DNA of 64,000 nt from UBA8752 sp036159995 (GCA_036159995.1 JAYYEI010000049.1:124001-188000); one strand, 5' to 3'. Counted from the first letter of the stretch, positions 44,167-52,676 are shown. Translations and numbers: made by a program. Notes: a model not told the origin generated them from the sequence alone.

Positions 44167-44171
44167 TGTCT

Positions 44172-44179
44172 CAAAGGTG
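44172..44179 (-). promoter_or_regulatory. Start-proximal -7-like box of mreB
   Basis: CACCTTTG on the minus strand (T-to-C at position 1) ends 5 nt before the mreB ATG. A TTGG sits 13 nt upstream of it. The cobalamin adenosyltransferase gene at 53.5 kb has the same CACCTTTG box with a TTGG at the same 13-nt distance. Confidence 0.45.
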
Positions 44180-44274
44180 CATTAGCAACGGCCAAAAACC
44201 ATTGCTTGTTGCCGAAGGATTCCTCTGATGTTGAAAACCCCGTCGGATGGTGCCGGAAGGCGCGCCGGTCGCGG

Positions 44275-45798
44275 TCAGTGGCGGAAGTGGCGAACGCCGG
44301 TCATGGCCATGGCGAGGCCGTTCTCGTCGCAGTAGGCCACGCTGAGGTTGTCCTTGATGGACCCCCCCGGCTGGACCACCGAGGTGATGCCCGCCTTATG
44401 GGCAATCTCGACGCAATCCGGGAACGGGAAGAAGGCATCGCTCGCCATCGCCGCGCCTTCGAGGGAGAAACCCATGCGGCGGGCCTTGTCGATGGCCTGA
44501 TTGAGGGCGTCCACGCGGGAGGTCTGACCGGTGCCGCTGGCGAGCAGCTGTCCGCCGCGGGCCAGCACGATGGTGTTGGAGCGGGTGTGCTTCACCAGCT
44601 TGAGGGCAAAGGCGAGGTCGGCCGCCTGCTCGTCGGTGATGGCCGTCTTGGTTACACAGTCGAAGTCAGCGGCGCCCTCCACCCGGTCGTCCGGTTGCTG
44701 GACGAGGTAACCGCCCAGGGCGGACCGGACCAGTTTTGGAGCCGTCGGCCAGTGGTGCTGCGTGAGGAGGATGCGGTTCTTCTTGCCGCTCAGCAGGGCG
44801 AGGGCAGCGGGCTCGTAATCCGGGGCGATGACCACCTCACAGAAGAGGGTGTGCAGGGCCTCGGCCGTGGCCACGTCGAGGGTCCGGTTCGCGATGACGA
44901 CGCCACCGAAGGCCGAGACCGGATCACCGGCAAGGGCGTCGGTGTAGGCATCCGCCAAGGTGGATCGGGTGGCGAGGCCGCAGGCGTTGTTGTGCTTCAG
45001 GATGGCGATGGTCGGGGCCTCGTCCTTGAACTCGGCCATCAGCTGCACGGCGGCGTCGACGTCGAGGAGGTTGTTGTAGCTGAGGGCCTTGCCGTTGTGC
45101 TGGGTGAAGAGGCCGTCCAGATCGCCGAAATAGGCGCCCTCCTGGTGGGGGTTCTCTCCGTAGCGGAGCGGGTTGCAGGCCGTCTCGAGCAGGGACAGCA
45201 CTTCTGGCTGGCCACCCTCGCGGACCCACTTTCCGATGGCCGCATCATAGCCCGAAGAGACGCCGAAGGCGGCCCCGGCCATGCGGCGGCGGAAGTCCAG
45301 ATCCGTGCTCATGCCGTCGGACAGGGCCTCCACCAGGTCGGCATACTGGCCACGGGAGGGAATGCAGACGACGTCCTTGAAATTCTTGGCGGCCGCGCGG
45401 ATGAGGGCGATGCCTCCAATGTCGATTTTCTCGATGATCTCTTCCTCGTCGGCCCCCGAGGCGAGCGTCTCCTCAAACGGATAGAGGTCGACGATGACCA
45501 GGTCGATCTGGCCAATGCCGTGCTCGGCCACGTCCACGTCGTCTGCTTCGAAATCCCGGCGGGCCAGAATGCCACCGAAGACCATGGGGTGTAGCGTCTT
45601 GACCCGTCCACCCAGCATTTCGGCCGTCTGCGTCACGGATTCCACAGGGGTCACCTCGGCGCCCAGAGCCTCGATGGCGCGTTGGGTTCCTCCGGTGGAC
45701 AGGATTTCCACGCCGGCAGCCTGCAGCTGTTCGACGATGGGGGCGAGGCCTTCCTTGTGGAAGACGGAAATGAGGGCGCGGCGGATGGGACGGTCCAT
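44275..45798 (-). CDS. purH: Bifunctional AICAR formyltransferase/IMP cyclohydrolase
   Basis: Catalyses the last two steps of de novo IMP synthesis. 507 residues: an N-terminal IMP cyclohydrolase domain with the MGS-like fold (~1-195; ALISVFHKEGLAPI, STGGTQRAIEALG, VKTLHPMVFGGILARR), then the AICAR formyltransferase domain (~200-507) with NPLRYGENPHQEGAYFG, the catalytic KHNNACG (Lys-His) and SDAFFPFPDCVEIA. ATG 45798 gives the usual N-terminus; the much longer open frame upstream is the shadow of the divergent permease gene. purQ is at 1.7 kb. It is divergent from the FtsX-like permease, as in related genomes. Confidence 0.97.
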   Translation of the reverse strand: MDRPIRRALISVFHKEGLAPIVEQLQAAGVEILSTGGTQRAIEALGAEVTPVESVTQTAEMLGGRVKTLHPMVFGGILARRDFEADDVDVAEHGIGQIDLVIVDLYPFEETLASGADEEEIIEKIDIGGIALIRAAAKNFKDVVCIPSRGQYADLVEALSDGMSTDLDFRRRMAGAAFGVSSGYDAAIGKWVREGGQPEVLSLLETACNPLRYGENPHQEGAYFGDLDGLFTQHNGKALSYNNLLDVDAAVQLMAEFKDEAPTIAILKHNNACGLATRSTLADAYTDALAGDPVSAFGGVVIANRTLDVATAEALHTLFCEVVIAPDYEPAALALLSGKKNRILLTQHHWPTAPKLVRSALGGYLVQQPDDRVEGAADFDCVTKTAITDEQAADLAFALKLVKHTRSNTIVLARGGQLLASGTGQTSRVDALNQAIDKARRMGFSLEGAAMASDAFFPFPDCVEIAHKAGITSVVQPGGSIKDNLSVAYCDENGLAMAMTGVRHFRH

Positions 45799-45822
45799 GG
45801 GAGAATTCGAACTGGGAAGCGG

Positions 45823-45830
45823 CGAAATTA
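45823..45830 (-). promoter_or_regulatory. -7-like box of purH
   Basis: TAATTTCG on the minus strand, preceded by GGGC, ends 24 nt before the purH ATG. Nearly the same sequence (CCGCTAATTTCG) serves the CBS-nadK cluster at 11.1 kb. Confidence 0.5.
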
Positions 45831-45864
45831 GCCCACAGGGCGGGCCTCCACCACCCCCGGGGCG

Positions 45865-45872
45865 TAGCTTTG
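45865..45872 (+). promoter_or_regulatory. -7 box 4 nt before the FtsX-like permease gene
   Basis: TAGCTTTG, an exact TAnnTTTG match, is separated from the ATG at 45877 only by GTGC. This is the clearest predicted leaderless promoter in the window. Confidence 0.6.
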
Positions 45873-45876
45873 GTGC

Positions 45877-47115
45877 ATGACGCGCCGGTTGTTCGTGGAA
45901 AGCTTCGTACAGGCATGGCAATCGCTGGTGACCAACCGGCTGAGGACGATGCTGTCCCTGTTGGGCGTCATGATCGGAATCTTCATGATCACCGCGGTTT
46001 TCGCGGTGTCCGACTCGCTGGAGGAAAACATCAAGGGCATCTTCAGTTCGGTCCGCAGCGATGTGCTCTTCGTGGAAAAAATGCCGTGGACGTTCTCCTC
46101 GGATTACCCCTGGTGGAAGTACGCAGTGCGCAAGGACCCGACCCTGGAGGACGCCGAGCTCCTGAGTGGCCGGCTGCCCTCGGCGCGCAGCGTGGCGTTC
46201 CAGACGGGCAACATGGGCACCCTCGAACGGGGCAGCAGCAGCTTCGCCGGAGCCCGCATCGCGGCCGTCACCCTGGAGTACCTCGATGCCATTGAACTCG
46301 ACATCGAGGAGGGGCGCTTCTTCACCCCCCGGGAAATGCAGGCAGGCACACCCTCGGTCATCCTCGGCCGGGAGATCATCGAGCGGCTTTTTCCCGGTGA
46401 GGATCCCCTCGGCCAATCCTGTGTCCTAGAGGGGCGGAAGCTTCGGGTCATCGGGGTGCTGGCCCAGGAGGGCACGTCGCTGGTGGGAGAGGGGTCGGAC
46501 GACCTCGTCCTCATGCCGGTCACGTTTGCCCGTCAGCTCATGAACTTCAAGGCGCTCAAGGCGAGCATCCTCATCCGGGCCAAGGAGGGGGTGGACCTCG
46601 AGACGCTGAAGGGGGAGGTCATCGCGGCCTACCGCCCCCTGCGCCGATTGCATCCCCGCGACGAATCGGATTTCGCGGTCAACGAGGTGGAGATGCTCAC
46701 CTCCTTCATCGACCGCATCTTCGGCCAGCTCGAGAACGGCGTCTGGTTCATTGGCGTCTTCGCCATCCTGATCGGGTGCTTTTCCGTCGCCAACATCATG
46801 TTTGTTTCCGTCAAGGAGCGGACGCCGCTGATCGGGGTCCAGAAGGCGCTGGGCGCCAAACGCAGTTTCGTCCTGGCCCAGTTCCTGACCGAGGCCGTGG
46901 CGCTGTGCATCATCGGCGCGATGATGGCCCTGTTAGCCGTGGGGCTCCTGGTGCTCCTGGTCAATGCGACCTCCGAAGGCTTCTCCCTTGTGTTCGGGCT
47001 CAACCGGTTTTTGCTCGGCCTCGGCATCGCTGTGGTGAGCGGCATCGTGGCGGGACTGGCGCCCGCCATGCAGGCCGCCCGCATGGATCCGGTGGAGGCC
47101 ATGCGGGCGGCGTGA
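45877..47115 (+). CDS. MacB/FtsX-type ABC transporter permease
   Basis: A 412-residue permease with the type VII (MacB/LolC) layout: an N-terminal helix at ~22-46 (LSLLGVMIGIFMITAVFAV), a large periplasmic MacB_PCD-like domain (~50-285), and three C-terminal helices (~290-400), including FSVANIMFVSVKERTPLIGVQKALGAKRSFVLAQFLTEAV and the closing PAMQAARMDPVEAMRA. Such permeases work as mechanotransmitters for lipoprotein or efflux systems with a separate ATPase, which is not in the window. It is divergent from purH. The start is fixed by the promoter-like box lying 4 nt upstream. Confidence 0.9.
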   Translation: MTRRLFVESFVQAWQSLVTNRLRTMLSLLGVMIGIFMITAVFAVSDSLEENIKGIFSSVRSDVLFVEKMPWTFSSDYPWWKYAVRKDPTLEDAELLSGRLPSARSVAFQTGNMGTLERGSSSFAGARIAAVTLEYLDAIELDIEEGRFFTPREMQAGTPSVILGREIIERLFPGEDPLGQSCVLEGRKLRVIGVLAQEGTSLVGEGSDDLVLMPVTFARQLMNFKALKASILIRAKEGVDLETLKGEVIAAYRPLRRLHPRDESDFAVNEVEMLTSFIDRIFGQLENGVWFIGVFAILIGCFSVANIMFVSVKERTPLIGVQKALGAKRSFVLAQFLTEAVALCIIGAMMALLAVGLLVLLVNATSEGFSLVFGLNRFLLGLGIAVVSGIVAGLAPAMQAARMDPVEAMRAA

Positions 47116-47139
47116 TGGAGTGCGAGGGGAGGTCCCCCG

Positions 47140-47814
47140 TCAGAGGGCGAGGCTGAGCCCCATGCCGATGACCCTGCGTTGGGGGTCCAGCGTCGTCAGG
47201 TTCCCGGTTTCCTGAATCGGGTCGGGCACGTCGAGGTGTCCGCCCATCCGTTCCCCGTAACGAACCGCGAGGAAGGCGCCACCGCCGAGGCGGATGCGGG
47301 CGCCAGCGGCCCATCCGTAATGCAGGGTCGGGTCGAAGGCGGGCACGGTGTAGTCTGTGCGGTCGCCCGCCTCATCGAAGGTGCGGATGTCAATCAGGGT
47401 GGCGCTCATGCCCAGCTCGGCTTCGGCAAAGGGGCAGAATCCGCCGCGGAAGGGGTCGAGCCTGAGCACACCCGACGCTTCGGGAAGCAGGGTTCGTCGG
47501 CGTTCGGTCGTGCCGGCCTCCGTCCCAGCAAGGGAACCGGTGCGGTCGAGCAGCCCGACACCGAGGCGGACGCCACTGTGCAGCGGTCCAGCGGCCCGGC
47601 CAAGGACGGTGACCTCCAGGCCGGCATCGACCATGAGGTTGCCTTCGGCATTCAGGGACAGCAGGGAAGTGCCGCCCATTTCGAAGGCGCCCGCGCGCCG
47701 GGGTTCAAGGAAGGTGCCCCTCCGTTGGCCGAAGGCCGCGGACGCGCTGAGGACAAGGGTGAGGAGGGCGAGCGCGGCGCCCATCCGGTTTCTGGAGGAA
47801 AGGAAGTGCGTCAT
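47140..47814 (-). CDS. Predicted outer-membrane beta-barrel protein
   Basis: A 224-residue exported protein with a signal peptide (ALALLTLVLSASAAFGQ, cleavage ~29). The mature protein shows repeated amphipathic strands (AGAFEMGGTSLLSLNAEGNLMVDAGLEVTV, GVRLGVGLLD, AEAELGMSATLID, YGWAAGARIRLGGGAFLAVRYGERM) and ends in an Ala-Leu barrel terminus (GMGLSLAL). This fits a small OmpX/OmpW-like porin barrel, but I cannot name the family. ATG 47814 begins the signal peptide; codons upstream belong to the intergenic region shared with rmlD. It converges with the permease gene with a 24-nt gap. Confidence 0.7.
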   Translation of the reverse strand: MTHFLSSRNRMGAALALLTLVLSASAAFGQRRGTFLEPRRAGAFEMGGTSLLSLNAEGNLMVDAGLEVTVLGRAAGPLHSGVRLGVGLLDRTGSLAGTEAGTTERRRTLLPEASGVLRLDPFRGGFCPFAEAELGMSATLIDIRTFDEAGDRTDYTVPAFDPTLHYGWAAGARIRLGGGAFLAVRYGERMGGHLDVPDPIQETGNLTTLDPQRRVIGMGLSLAL

Positions 47815-47875
47815 GGTGAACGTGGATTTGTTGTTCAAACGGCACAAAGCGTGCCAAAGCGTCTGTCGCGCCCAC

Positions 47876-47883
47876 TTTCTTTG
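47876..47883 (+). promoter_or_regulatory. Start-proximal -7-like box of rmlD
   Basis: TTTCTTTG (A-to-T at position 2) is separated from the ATG at 47888 by the four bases TGTC. The spacing equals that of the better matches, which is why it is listed. Confidence 0.4.
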
Positions 47884-47887
47884 TGTC

Positions 47888-48775
47888 ATGCGGGTGATGA
47901 TCACGGGCTCTACAGGTCAATTGGGCGGCAGGTTGCTGACCCTTTCCGGCCATCCTGTGGCGTGGGACAAGGAGCTTCTCGCCTGCGGCCGGGACCTGCT
48001 GGACCTCGAAAGGCCCGAGACCATTCCCGGTGCGCTGGACCGCCTGCGTCCGGAGGTGGTCCTGTCCTGTGCGGCCTACACCGCCGTCGATGGTGCGGAG
48101 GACGAGGCTGAACGGGCCCACCGCATCAACGGAGAGTCCCCGGGCCGGCTGGCGGCAGCCTGTGCCGAGCGCGGGATCCGGCTCGTCCACATCAGCACCG
48201 ATTACGTCTTCGATGGAACGGGAACCCGGCCCTACCTGCCGACCGACCCCACCTCGCCGCTTGGGGTCTACGGGGCGAGCAAGCGGGAGGGGGAACGCGC
48301 GATCCTCGCTGCCCTGCCTTCGGCGAGCATCGTCCGGGTCAGCTGGCTCTACGACCGGGACGGGAAGAACTTCCTCAACACCATGCTGCGTCTAGCTGCG
48401 GACCGCGATGTGCTGACCGTGGTGGACGACCAGCAGGGGTGCCCGACCCATGCCGGTCACCTCGCCGAAGACCTGTTGCATTGGGTCGACCGGATGATCC
48501 AGGACCCCGACCGGACGGCGGGCCTCCACCACTACGGCCATCGAGGGCTCACCACCTGGCATGGGTTCGCCACGGCCATCCTCGCCCGGCGTGCACCGGA
48601 CGTCGAGGTCCGTCCGGTCCCGACCTCAGCCTTCCCCACGAAGGCGCGACGCCCGGCTTACAGCAAACTCGACGAACGTCCCTTTTTCGAGGCATTGGGC
48701 CGCGAATCCGTGACGTGGGAGGCGGCCCTCGAATCCTGTCTGGGCCCGACCTTTCCCCTTGGAACACCGAACTGA
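47888..48775 (+). CDS. rmlD: dTDP-4-dehydrorhamnose reductase
   Basis: NAD(P)H-dependent reductase for the last step of dTDP-L-rhamnose synthesis. The 295-residue extended SDR has the Rossmann motif ITGSTGQLGGRL at 5-16, SCAAYTAVDGAEDE at ~59-72, HISTDYVFDGT at ~100-110 and the catalytic YGASK with Tyr128/Lys132. The C-terminal substrate domain includes DDQQGCPTHAGHLAEDL. ATG 47888 starts the Rossmann strand directly; the longer frame upstream is on top of the divergent barrel gene. It precedes the phosphohexomutase gene by 6 nt, which could supply glucose 1-phosphate to RmlA; rmlA itself is 15 kb away. Confidence 0.95.
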   Translation: MRVMITGSTGQLGGRLLTLSGHPVAWDKELLACGRDLLDLERPETIPGALDRLRPEVVLSCAAYTAVDGAEDEAERAHRINGESPGRLAAACAERGIRLVHISTDYVFDGTGTRPYLPTDPTSPLGVYGASKREGERAILAALPSASIVRVSWLYDRDGKNFLNTMLRLAADRDVLTVVDDQQGCPTHAGHLAEDLLHWVDRMIQDPDRTAGLHHYGHRGLTTWHGFATAILARRAPDVEVRPVPTSAFPTKARRPAYSKLDERPFFEALGRESVTWEAALESCLGPTFPLGTPN

Positions 48776-48781
48776 CCGGAC

Positions 48782-50491
48782 ATGAATCTCGACGACATCC
48801 GCCTCCGGGCCGAAGCCTGGACACGGGAACCCCACGATTCGGCCACCCGAGACGCCGTGCAGGCCATGCTGGATGATGCCGACACCTCCGCGCTCGAGGA
48901 GGCCTTTCACCAGGATTTGGCCTTTGGAACGGGAGGCATGCGGGGCATCATGGGCCCGGGCACCAACCGGATGAATGCCGCCGTGGTGGCCATGGCGACC
49001 CAGGGCCTTGCGGACTATCTCGCGGCCCACCACGACGGCCCGATGGCTGTGGCGATCGCCCACGACAGCCGGCACCGGAGCGATGAGTTCACGCGGGTGG
49101 CGGCCGAAGTGTTGGCCGGCAATGGCATCGACGCCCACGTCTTCCCCGCCCTGCGCCCCACCCCGGAATTGAGCTTTGCCATCCGCCGCCTCGGTTGTCA
49201 GGCCGGCATTGTGGTCACCGCGAGCCACAACCCCAAGGAGTACAATGGATACAAGGTGTATTGGGGCGATGGAGGCCAGATTGTCCCGCCCCATGACCAC
49301 GGCATCATCGAGCGCGTCCGTGCTGTGCAAGGGCTCGAGGCGGTCCGTCGCGCCCCAGCCGACGACCCCCGCATCCACATCATCGACGGGCAGCTTGACC
49401 GGGATTACCACGAGGCCATCGCGGGACACCGAATCAGCGAAACGCTGCTCGAGGAAGGCTCCGATCTGGGCATCGTCTTCTCGCCGCTCCATGGCACGGG
49501 CACGGTGAGCATGGCGCCCGCCCTCGCGGCTTGCGGATTCCGCAACGTCGAGGTCCTCGCCGCCCAAGCCGAGCCGGATGGGGCCTTTCCGACCGTGGAC
49601 TCCCCCAACCCTGAAGAGGCCAGTGCCCTGCGGATGGCCTTGGAGCGGGCCGAGGAAACCGGGGCCGAACTCGTGCTGGCCACGGACCCGGACAGCGACA
49701 GGGTGGGGGCCGCCGTCCGCCAGCCGGAAGGCGGATTCCGCCTGCTCAACGGCAACGAGGTGGCCGCCCTGCTGGTGCATTACGTGCTCAAGGCCAAAGC
49801 GGAACGCGGCACGATCGAGGAGGGCGATTTCGTCGCCCGAACCGTCGTCACCACACGCTTGATCAGCGACATCGCGGCCGAGTTCGACGTCCCGGTGGCG
49901 GAGACGCTGACCGGATTTAAATGGATCGCCGCCGAGATCGCCGCCCGAGAAGGACACGGCCGGTTCCTCGTGGGCGGAGAGGAGAGCTACGGATACCTCA
50001 TCGGGGATGAGGTCCGGGACAAGGACGCCATCGCAGCGGCCTGCATGATCGCCGAGATGGCCGACGCCGAATGGCGCAAGGGCCGAACCTTGCTTGACCG
50101 CCTCCGGGACCTGCACCGGCACCACGGGATGTACCGGGAGGCCCTGGTCTCCCTCAAGCGGGACGGCATTGCCGGCGCAGCCGAAATCCGGGCCATGATG
50201 GACGGGTTCCGCACCACGCCCCCTTCCCATCTCGGGGGCGAGGCGGTGGCGGAGGTCCGGGATCACCTAGAAGGCTGGAACGGCCTGCCCCCGTCCAACG
50301 TCATCCAGTTCCTGACAGAGGAGGGCGCCCTGGTGACGGCGAGACCCTCCGGCACGGAGCCCAAAATCAAGTTTTACTTCTCCGTCAAGGGAGAGTGGGC
50401 CGCCACGGAGGCCTATGCCTCGGCTTGGGATTCACTTGGCAACCGCATTGCCCGCCTCGGCGAGGACCTCGGCGTCGAGATGAGCCTCTGA
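48782..50491 (+). CDS. Phosphoglucomutase/phosphomannomutase family protein
   Basis: A 569-residue alpha-D-phosphohexomutase of the PGM2-like length class. All four functional loops are visible: phosphoserine loop TASHNPKEYNGYKVYW at ~146-161 with the active Ser148, metal loop DPDSDR at ~302-307, sugar-binding loop GGEESYGYLIG at ~398-408, and phosphate-binding RPSGTEPKIKFY at ~521-532. It converts hexose 1- and 6-phosphates, linking glycolysis to nucleotide sugars. Gene order rmlD-PGM (6 nt apart) suggests supply of glucose 1-phosphate for dTDP-rhamnose. Preference for glucose, mannose or ribose phosphates cannot be fixed from sequence alone. Confidence 0.92.
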   Translation: MNLDDIRLRAEAWTREPHDSATRDAVQAMLDDADTSALEEAFHQDLAFGTGGMRGIMGPGTNRMNAAVVAMATQGLADYLAAHHDGPMAVAIAHDSRHRSDEFTRVAAEVLAGNGIDAHVFPALRPTPELSFAIRRLGCQAGIVVTASHNPKEYNGYKVYWGDGGQIVPPHDHGIIERVRAVQGLEAVRRAPADDPRIHIIDGQLDRDYHEAIAGHRISETLLEEGSDLGIVFSPLHGTGTVSMAPALAACGFRNVEVLAAQAEPDGAFPTVDSPNPEEASALRMALERAEETGAELVLATDPDSDRVGAAVRQPEGGFRLLNGNEVAALLVHYVLKAKAERGTIEEGDFVARTVVTTRLISDIAAEFDVPVAETLTGFKWIAAEIAAREGHGRFLVGGEESYGYLIGDEVRDKDAIAAACMIAEMADAEWRKGRTLLDRLRDLHRHHGMYREALVSLKRDGIAGAAEIRAMMDGFRTTPPSHLGGEAVAEVRDHLEGWNGLPPSNVIQFLTEEGALVTARPSGTEPKIKFYFSVKGEWAATEAYASAWDSLGNRIARLGEDLGVEMSL

Positions 50492-50512
50492 CCCCAACCG
50501 ACCGTTGCCCCT

Positions 50513-51016
50513 TCAGATCTCGGGAATCCAGGGGTCGATGATGGGCAGGAGGAACCGCGCCGTCTCGTCCAAGGCCGGCCAGAGGTGACTGCCGGCCACC
50601 CAGTCTGCAGGGAGGACATCCTGTCCGAGCGTGCCTTGGATGAGCAGCACCACAATGGACCAGAACAGCCAGGCCCGTCCCGTGGCGAACGCGAGTCCGC
50701 CCAAGCGGTCCATCGGCTTGAGGGCGGTCAGGTCGACCATTTTTTCCACGACGCGGCCGAGCAGATGCACGCCGATGACCACGGCGATGAAGGTGATCGC
50801 AAACGAGGTGATGCCCAGATACTCATGTCCGATGGCGAACCGTTCATCGAGAATGGCAGCGGCGATGTCGGAGAAGAAGAGGGCGGCATAGGCGCCAAGG
50901 AAAAGTGCTGCCAGCCCGGTGACCTCAAGCACCAAGCCTTTTCGGAGGCCTCGAATTGCAGCCCAGAGAAGGGGGATTCCCAGAACGATGTCAAAAGGAG
51001 AAAAGGTGTCAGGCAT
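50513..51016 (-). CDS. CvpA family membrane protein
   Basis: A 167-residue inner-membrane protein with four hydrophobic segments in the CvpA pattern: FDIVLGIPLLWAAIRGLRKGLVLEV at ~8-32 with the conserved G-xR-KG motif, then GLAALFLGAYAALFF, ITSFAITFIAVVIGVHLLGRVVEKM, and LGGLAFATGRAWLFWSIVVLLI. CvpA is linked to colicin V export and envelope stress, but the molecular role is not settled. ATG 51016 is chosen; its upstream box overlaps that of the divergent GNAT gene. Confidence 0.87.
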   Translation of the reverse strand: MPDTFSPFDIVLGIPLLWAAIRGLRKGLVLEVTGLAALFLGAYAALFFSDIAAAILDERFAIGHEYLGITSFAITFIAVVIGVHLLGRVVEKMVDLTALKPMDRLGGLAFATGRAWLFWSIVVLLIQGTLGQDVLPADWVAGSHLWPALDETARFLLPIIDPWIPEI

Positions 51017-51024
51017 GATGACCT

Positions 51025-51032
51025 GCAATCTA
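51025..51032 (-). promoter_or_regulatory. -7-like box of cvpA
   Basis: TAGATTGC on the minus strand ends 8 nt before the cvpA ATG. Its TA (51031-51032) is shared with the TA of the divergent GNAT box. Confidence 0.4.
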
Positions 51033-51038
51033 GGTTTG
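51031..51038 (+). promoter_or_regulatory. -7 box of the GNAT-aspartokinase unit
   Basis: TAGGTTTG matches TAnnTTTG exactly and ends 6 nt before the ATG at 51045. Confidence 0.55.
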
Positions 51039-51044
51039 CAGAAC

Positions 51045-51539
51045 ATGCAGGAAAAGGGACGGATACGGTGGGCCACGGAGACGGATGTGCCGGCGGTGAT
51101 GGAGCTGATCCGAGAGCTCGCCGAGTATGAGCGGGCATTGGATCAGGTCAACATCGGCGAGGACGTCCTGCTCCGCGATGGCTTCGGGCCCGATCCCGCC
51201 TACGGCTTGCTCGTCTTGGAGCCGGCCGACCGCGACGAGGTGGTCGGCATCGCCCTGTTCTACCAGAAGTACAGCACGTGGAATGGCCGCTGCCTCTATC
51301 TCGAGGATCTGGTCGTGACGGAGACCGAGCGGGGCAAGGGATACGGCCTCCAGCTCTTTGCTGCCGTCGCCGCTGAAACGGCCAAGCGTGGCTGCGCCTA
51401 CATGCAGTGGCAGGTCCTCGATTGGAATGAGCCCGCCATCGGATTCTACCGCTCCCTCGGTTCTGCTGTGGAAGGCGAGTGGCTGAACGGCCGGCTCGAG
51501 GGCGAGGCCCTGAGCGCCCTGGCGGCGACATCGGTATGA
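51045..51539 (+). CDS. GNAT family N-acetyltransferase
   Basis: A 164-residue acetyltransferase resembling the diamine/spermidine acetyltransferase-like branch: IRWATETDVPAVMELIRELAEYER at the N-terminus, GIALFYQKYSTWNGRCLYLEDLVVTETERGKGYGLQLF with the acetyl-CoA loop (RGKGYG at ~105-110), and VLDWNEPAIGFYRSLG. The W-G-LYLEDL pattern is that of SAT-like enzymes, so polyamines or thialysine-type amines are possible substrates; this is inference. Its stop overlaps the aspartokinase ATG (ATGA), so the two are coupled. Confidence 0.88.
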   Translation: MQEKGRIRWATETDVPAVMELIRELAEYERALDQVNIGEDVLLRDGFGPDPAYGLLVLEPADRDEVVGIALFYQKYSTWNGRCLYLEDLVVTETERGKGYGLQLFAAVAAETAKRGCAYMQWQVLDWNEPAIGFYRSLGSAVEGEWLNGRLEGEALSALAATSV

Positions 51540-52624
51540 GCTGGGTGGTCCACAAATTCGGAGGAGCGTCGGTCAAGGACGCCGATGCGGTCCGCAACCT
51601 CGGGCGCATCCTCGGAGACCGGGTGTCGGGCGAGGATGCCGGTCATGGGGCGGCTGTGGTGGTGAGCGCGATGGGCAAGACGACCAATGCCCTCGAGGCC
51701 GTCTGGCAATCCCTGCCACATGCCGGGGAGGTCGAGTCGGTGCTGGCGTCTGTGGTGGAATCGCATGCTGCGACCGTCCGTAAACTCGGATTGGCACCGG
51801 ACCTGCTCGATGCGGACTTCGCGGCGTTTCGGGTGCTCGCCGAATCCTGGCGGGGCCGTCCGGTCTCCGACGAAGGGTACGACGCCCTCGTGGGGCAGGG
51901 GGAGCGCTGGTCCACCCGCATCGTGTCGGCCCACCTTGCCGCCATCGGACTTCCGGCCTTGTGGGTGTCGGCCTGGGACATCATCCAGACGGATGGGACC
52001 AACCGCGCGGCCGTCGTGGATGCGGCCGAGGTCGGCCGCCGGGTGCGAGCGAACCAAGCGGACTGGTCGGGCCGGATTCCCGTGATGCAGGGCTTTGTCG
52101 GTTCGGCTCCGGACGGACGGCCCACAACACTCGGACGGGAGGGGTCGGATTTCAGCGGGGCCCTGCTCGCCGAAGCGTTGCAGGCCGAACGGTTCTTTGT
52201 CTGGAAGGACGTGCCCGGCGTGATGACCGGAGATCCCCGCTGCTGGCCGCCGGCGGAATGCCTGCCGGTCCTCGACCACGAGACGGCGGACATCCTGGGC
52301 AAGGCCGGGGCCGGGGTGCTGCACCAGGACACCGTGGCCCCCATCCGCAGGGCGGGCATTCCCCTGCACGTCCGCAGTTTCCTCGACCCTCAGGCTCCCG
52401 GGACGCGGATCGAAGGCGAGACCCCGCCGCCCGGTTTGCCTCCGCTCTGGACGATGTCGGTCGCCCGGGATGGGATGCGGCAGGTGCGGTGCATTGGGGC
52501 GGACGAAGCCACCGCCGCGGCGATGTGGACCCATCACGTTCCGGACGCGCCCATCCGGTCCATCGGTCCGGACCCCCGGTTTCCTCGGTGCGTGCTCATG
52601 CTGGTCCCGGAAGGGGGCCAATGA
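51536..52624 (+). CDS. Aspartate kinase lacking a full ACT pair
   Basis: Phosphorylates aspartate, first step to lysine, threonine, methionine and diaminopimelate. 362 residues: VVHKFGGASVKDADAVRNL at 4-22, VVVSAMGKTTNAL, GQGERWSTRIVSAHL, and LGREGSDFSGALLAEALQAERFFVWKDVPGVMTGDPR at ~203-239 are the aspartokinase motifs. Only ~60 residues follow the kinase domain, too few for the two ACT domains of feedback-regulated enzymes of ~400-450 residues. It is therefore probably insensitive or differently regulated. KFGGAS instead of the usual KFGGTS is a small change. It overlaps the GNAT gene by 4 nt and is followed by a terminator. Confidence 0.88.
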   Translation: MSWVVHKFGGASVKDADAVRNLGRILGDRVSGEDAGHGAAVVVSAMGKTTNALEAVWQSLPHAGEVESVLASVVESHAATVRKLGLAPDLLDADFAAFRVLAESWRGRPVSDEGYDALVGQGERWSTRIVSAHLAAIGLPALWVSAWDIIQTDGTNRAAVVDAAEVGRRVRANQADWSGRIPVMQGFVGSAPDGRPTTLGREGSDFSGALLAEALQAERFFVWKDVPGVMTGDPRCWPPAECLPVLDHETADILGKAGAGVLHQDTVAPIRRAGIPLHVRSFLDPQAPGTRIEGETPPPGLPPLWTMSVARDGMRQVRCIGADEATAAAMWTHHVPDAPIRSIGPDPRFPRCVLMLVPEGGQ

Positions 52625-52650
52625 AAACGCCGGCGGGAGGGCCGGCGTTT
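52625..52650. terminator. Bidirectional intrinsic terminator
   Basis: A 10-pair stem (AAACGCCGGC with GCCGGCGTTT) around the loop GGGAGG, directly after the aspartokinase stop and 26 nt before the convergent DUF2795 gene end. A/T runs on both flanks could end transcription from either side. Confidence 0.75.
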
Positions 52651-52676
52651 CGAATGGGTTCGACGGAACGTGACCG

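Noticed and set aside
44167..44274. Possible terminator between purH and mreB
   Set aside because: Only a 4-bp CCGG pairing without a following T-run; read-through from purH into mreB is likely.
43096..45594. Open frame of 832 codons on the plus strand
   Set aside because: Antisense to mreB and purH, with the same Gly/His/Asp/Val-rich composition and no domain.
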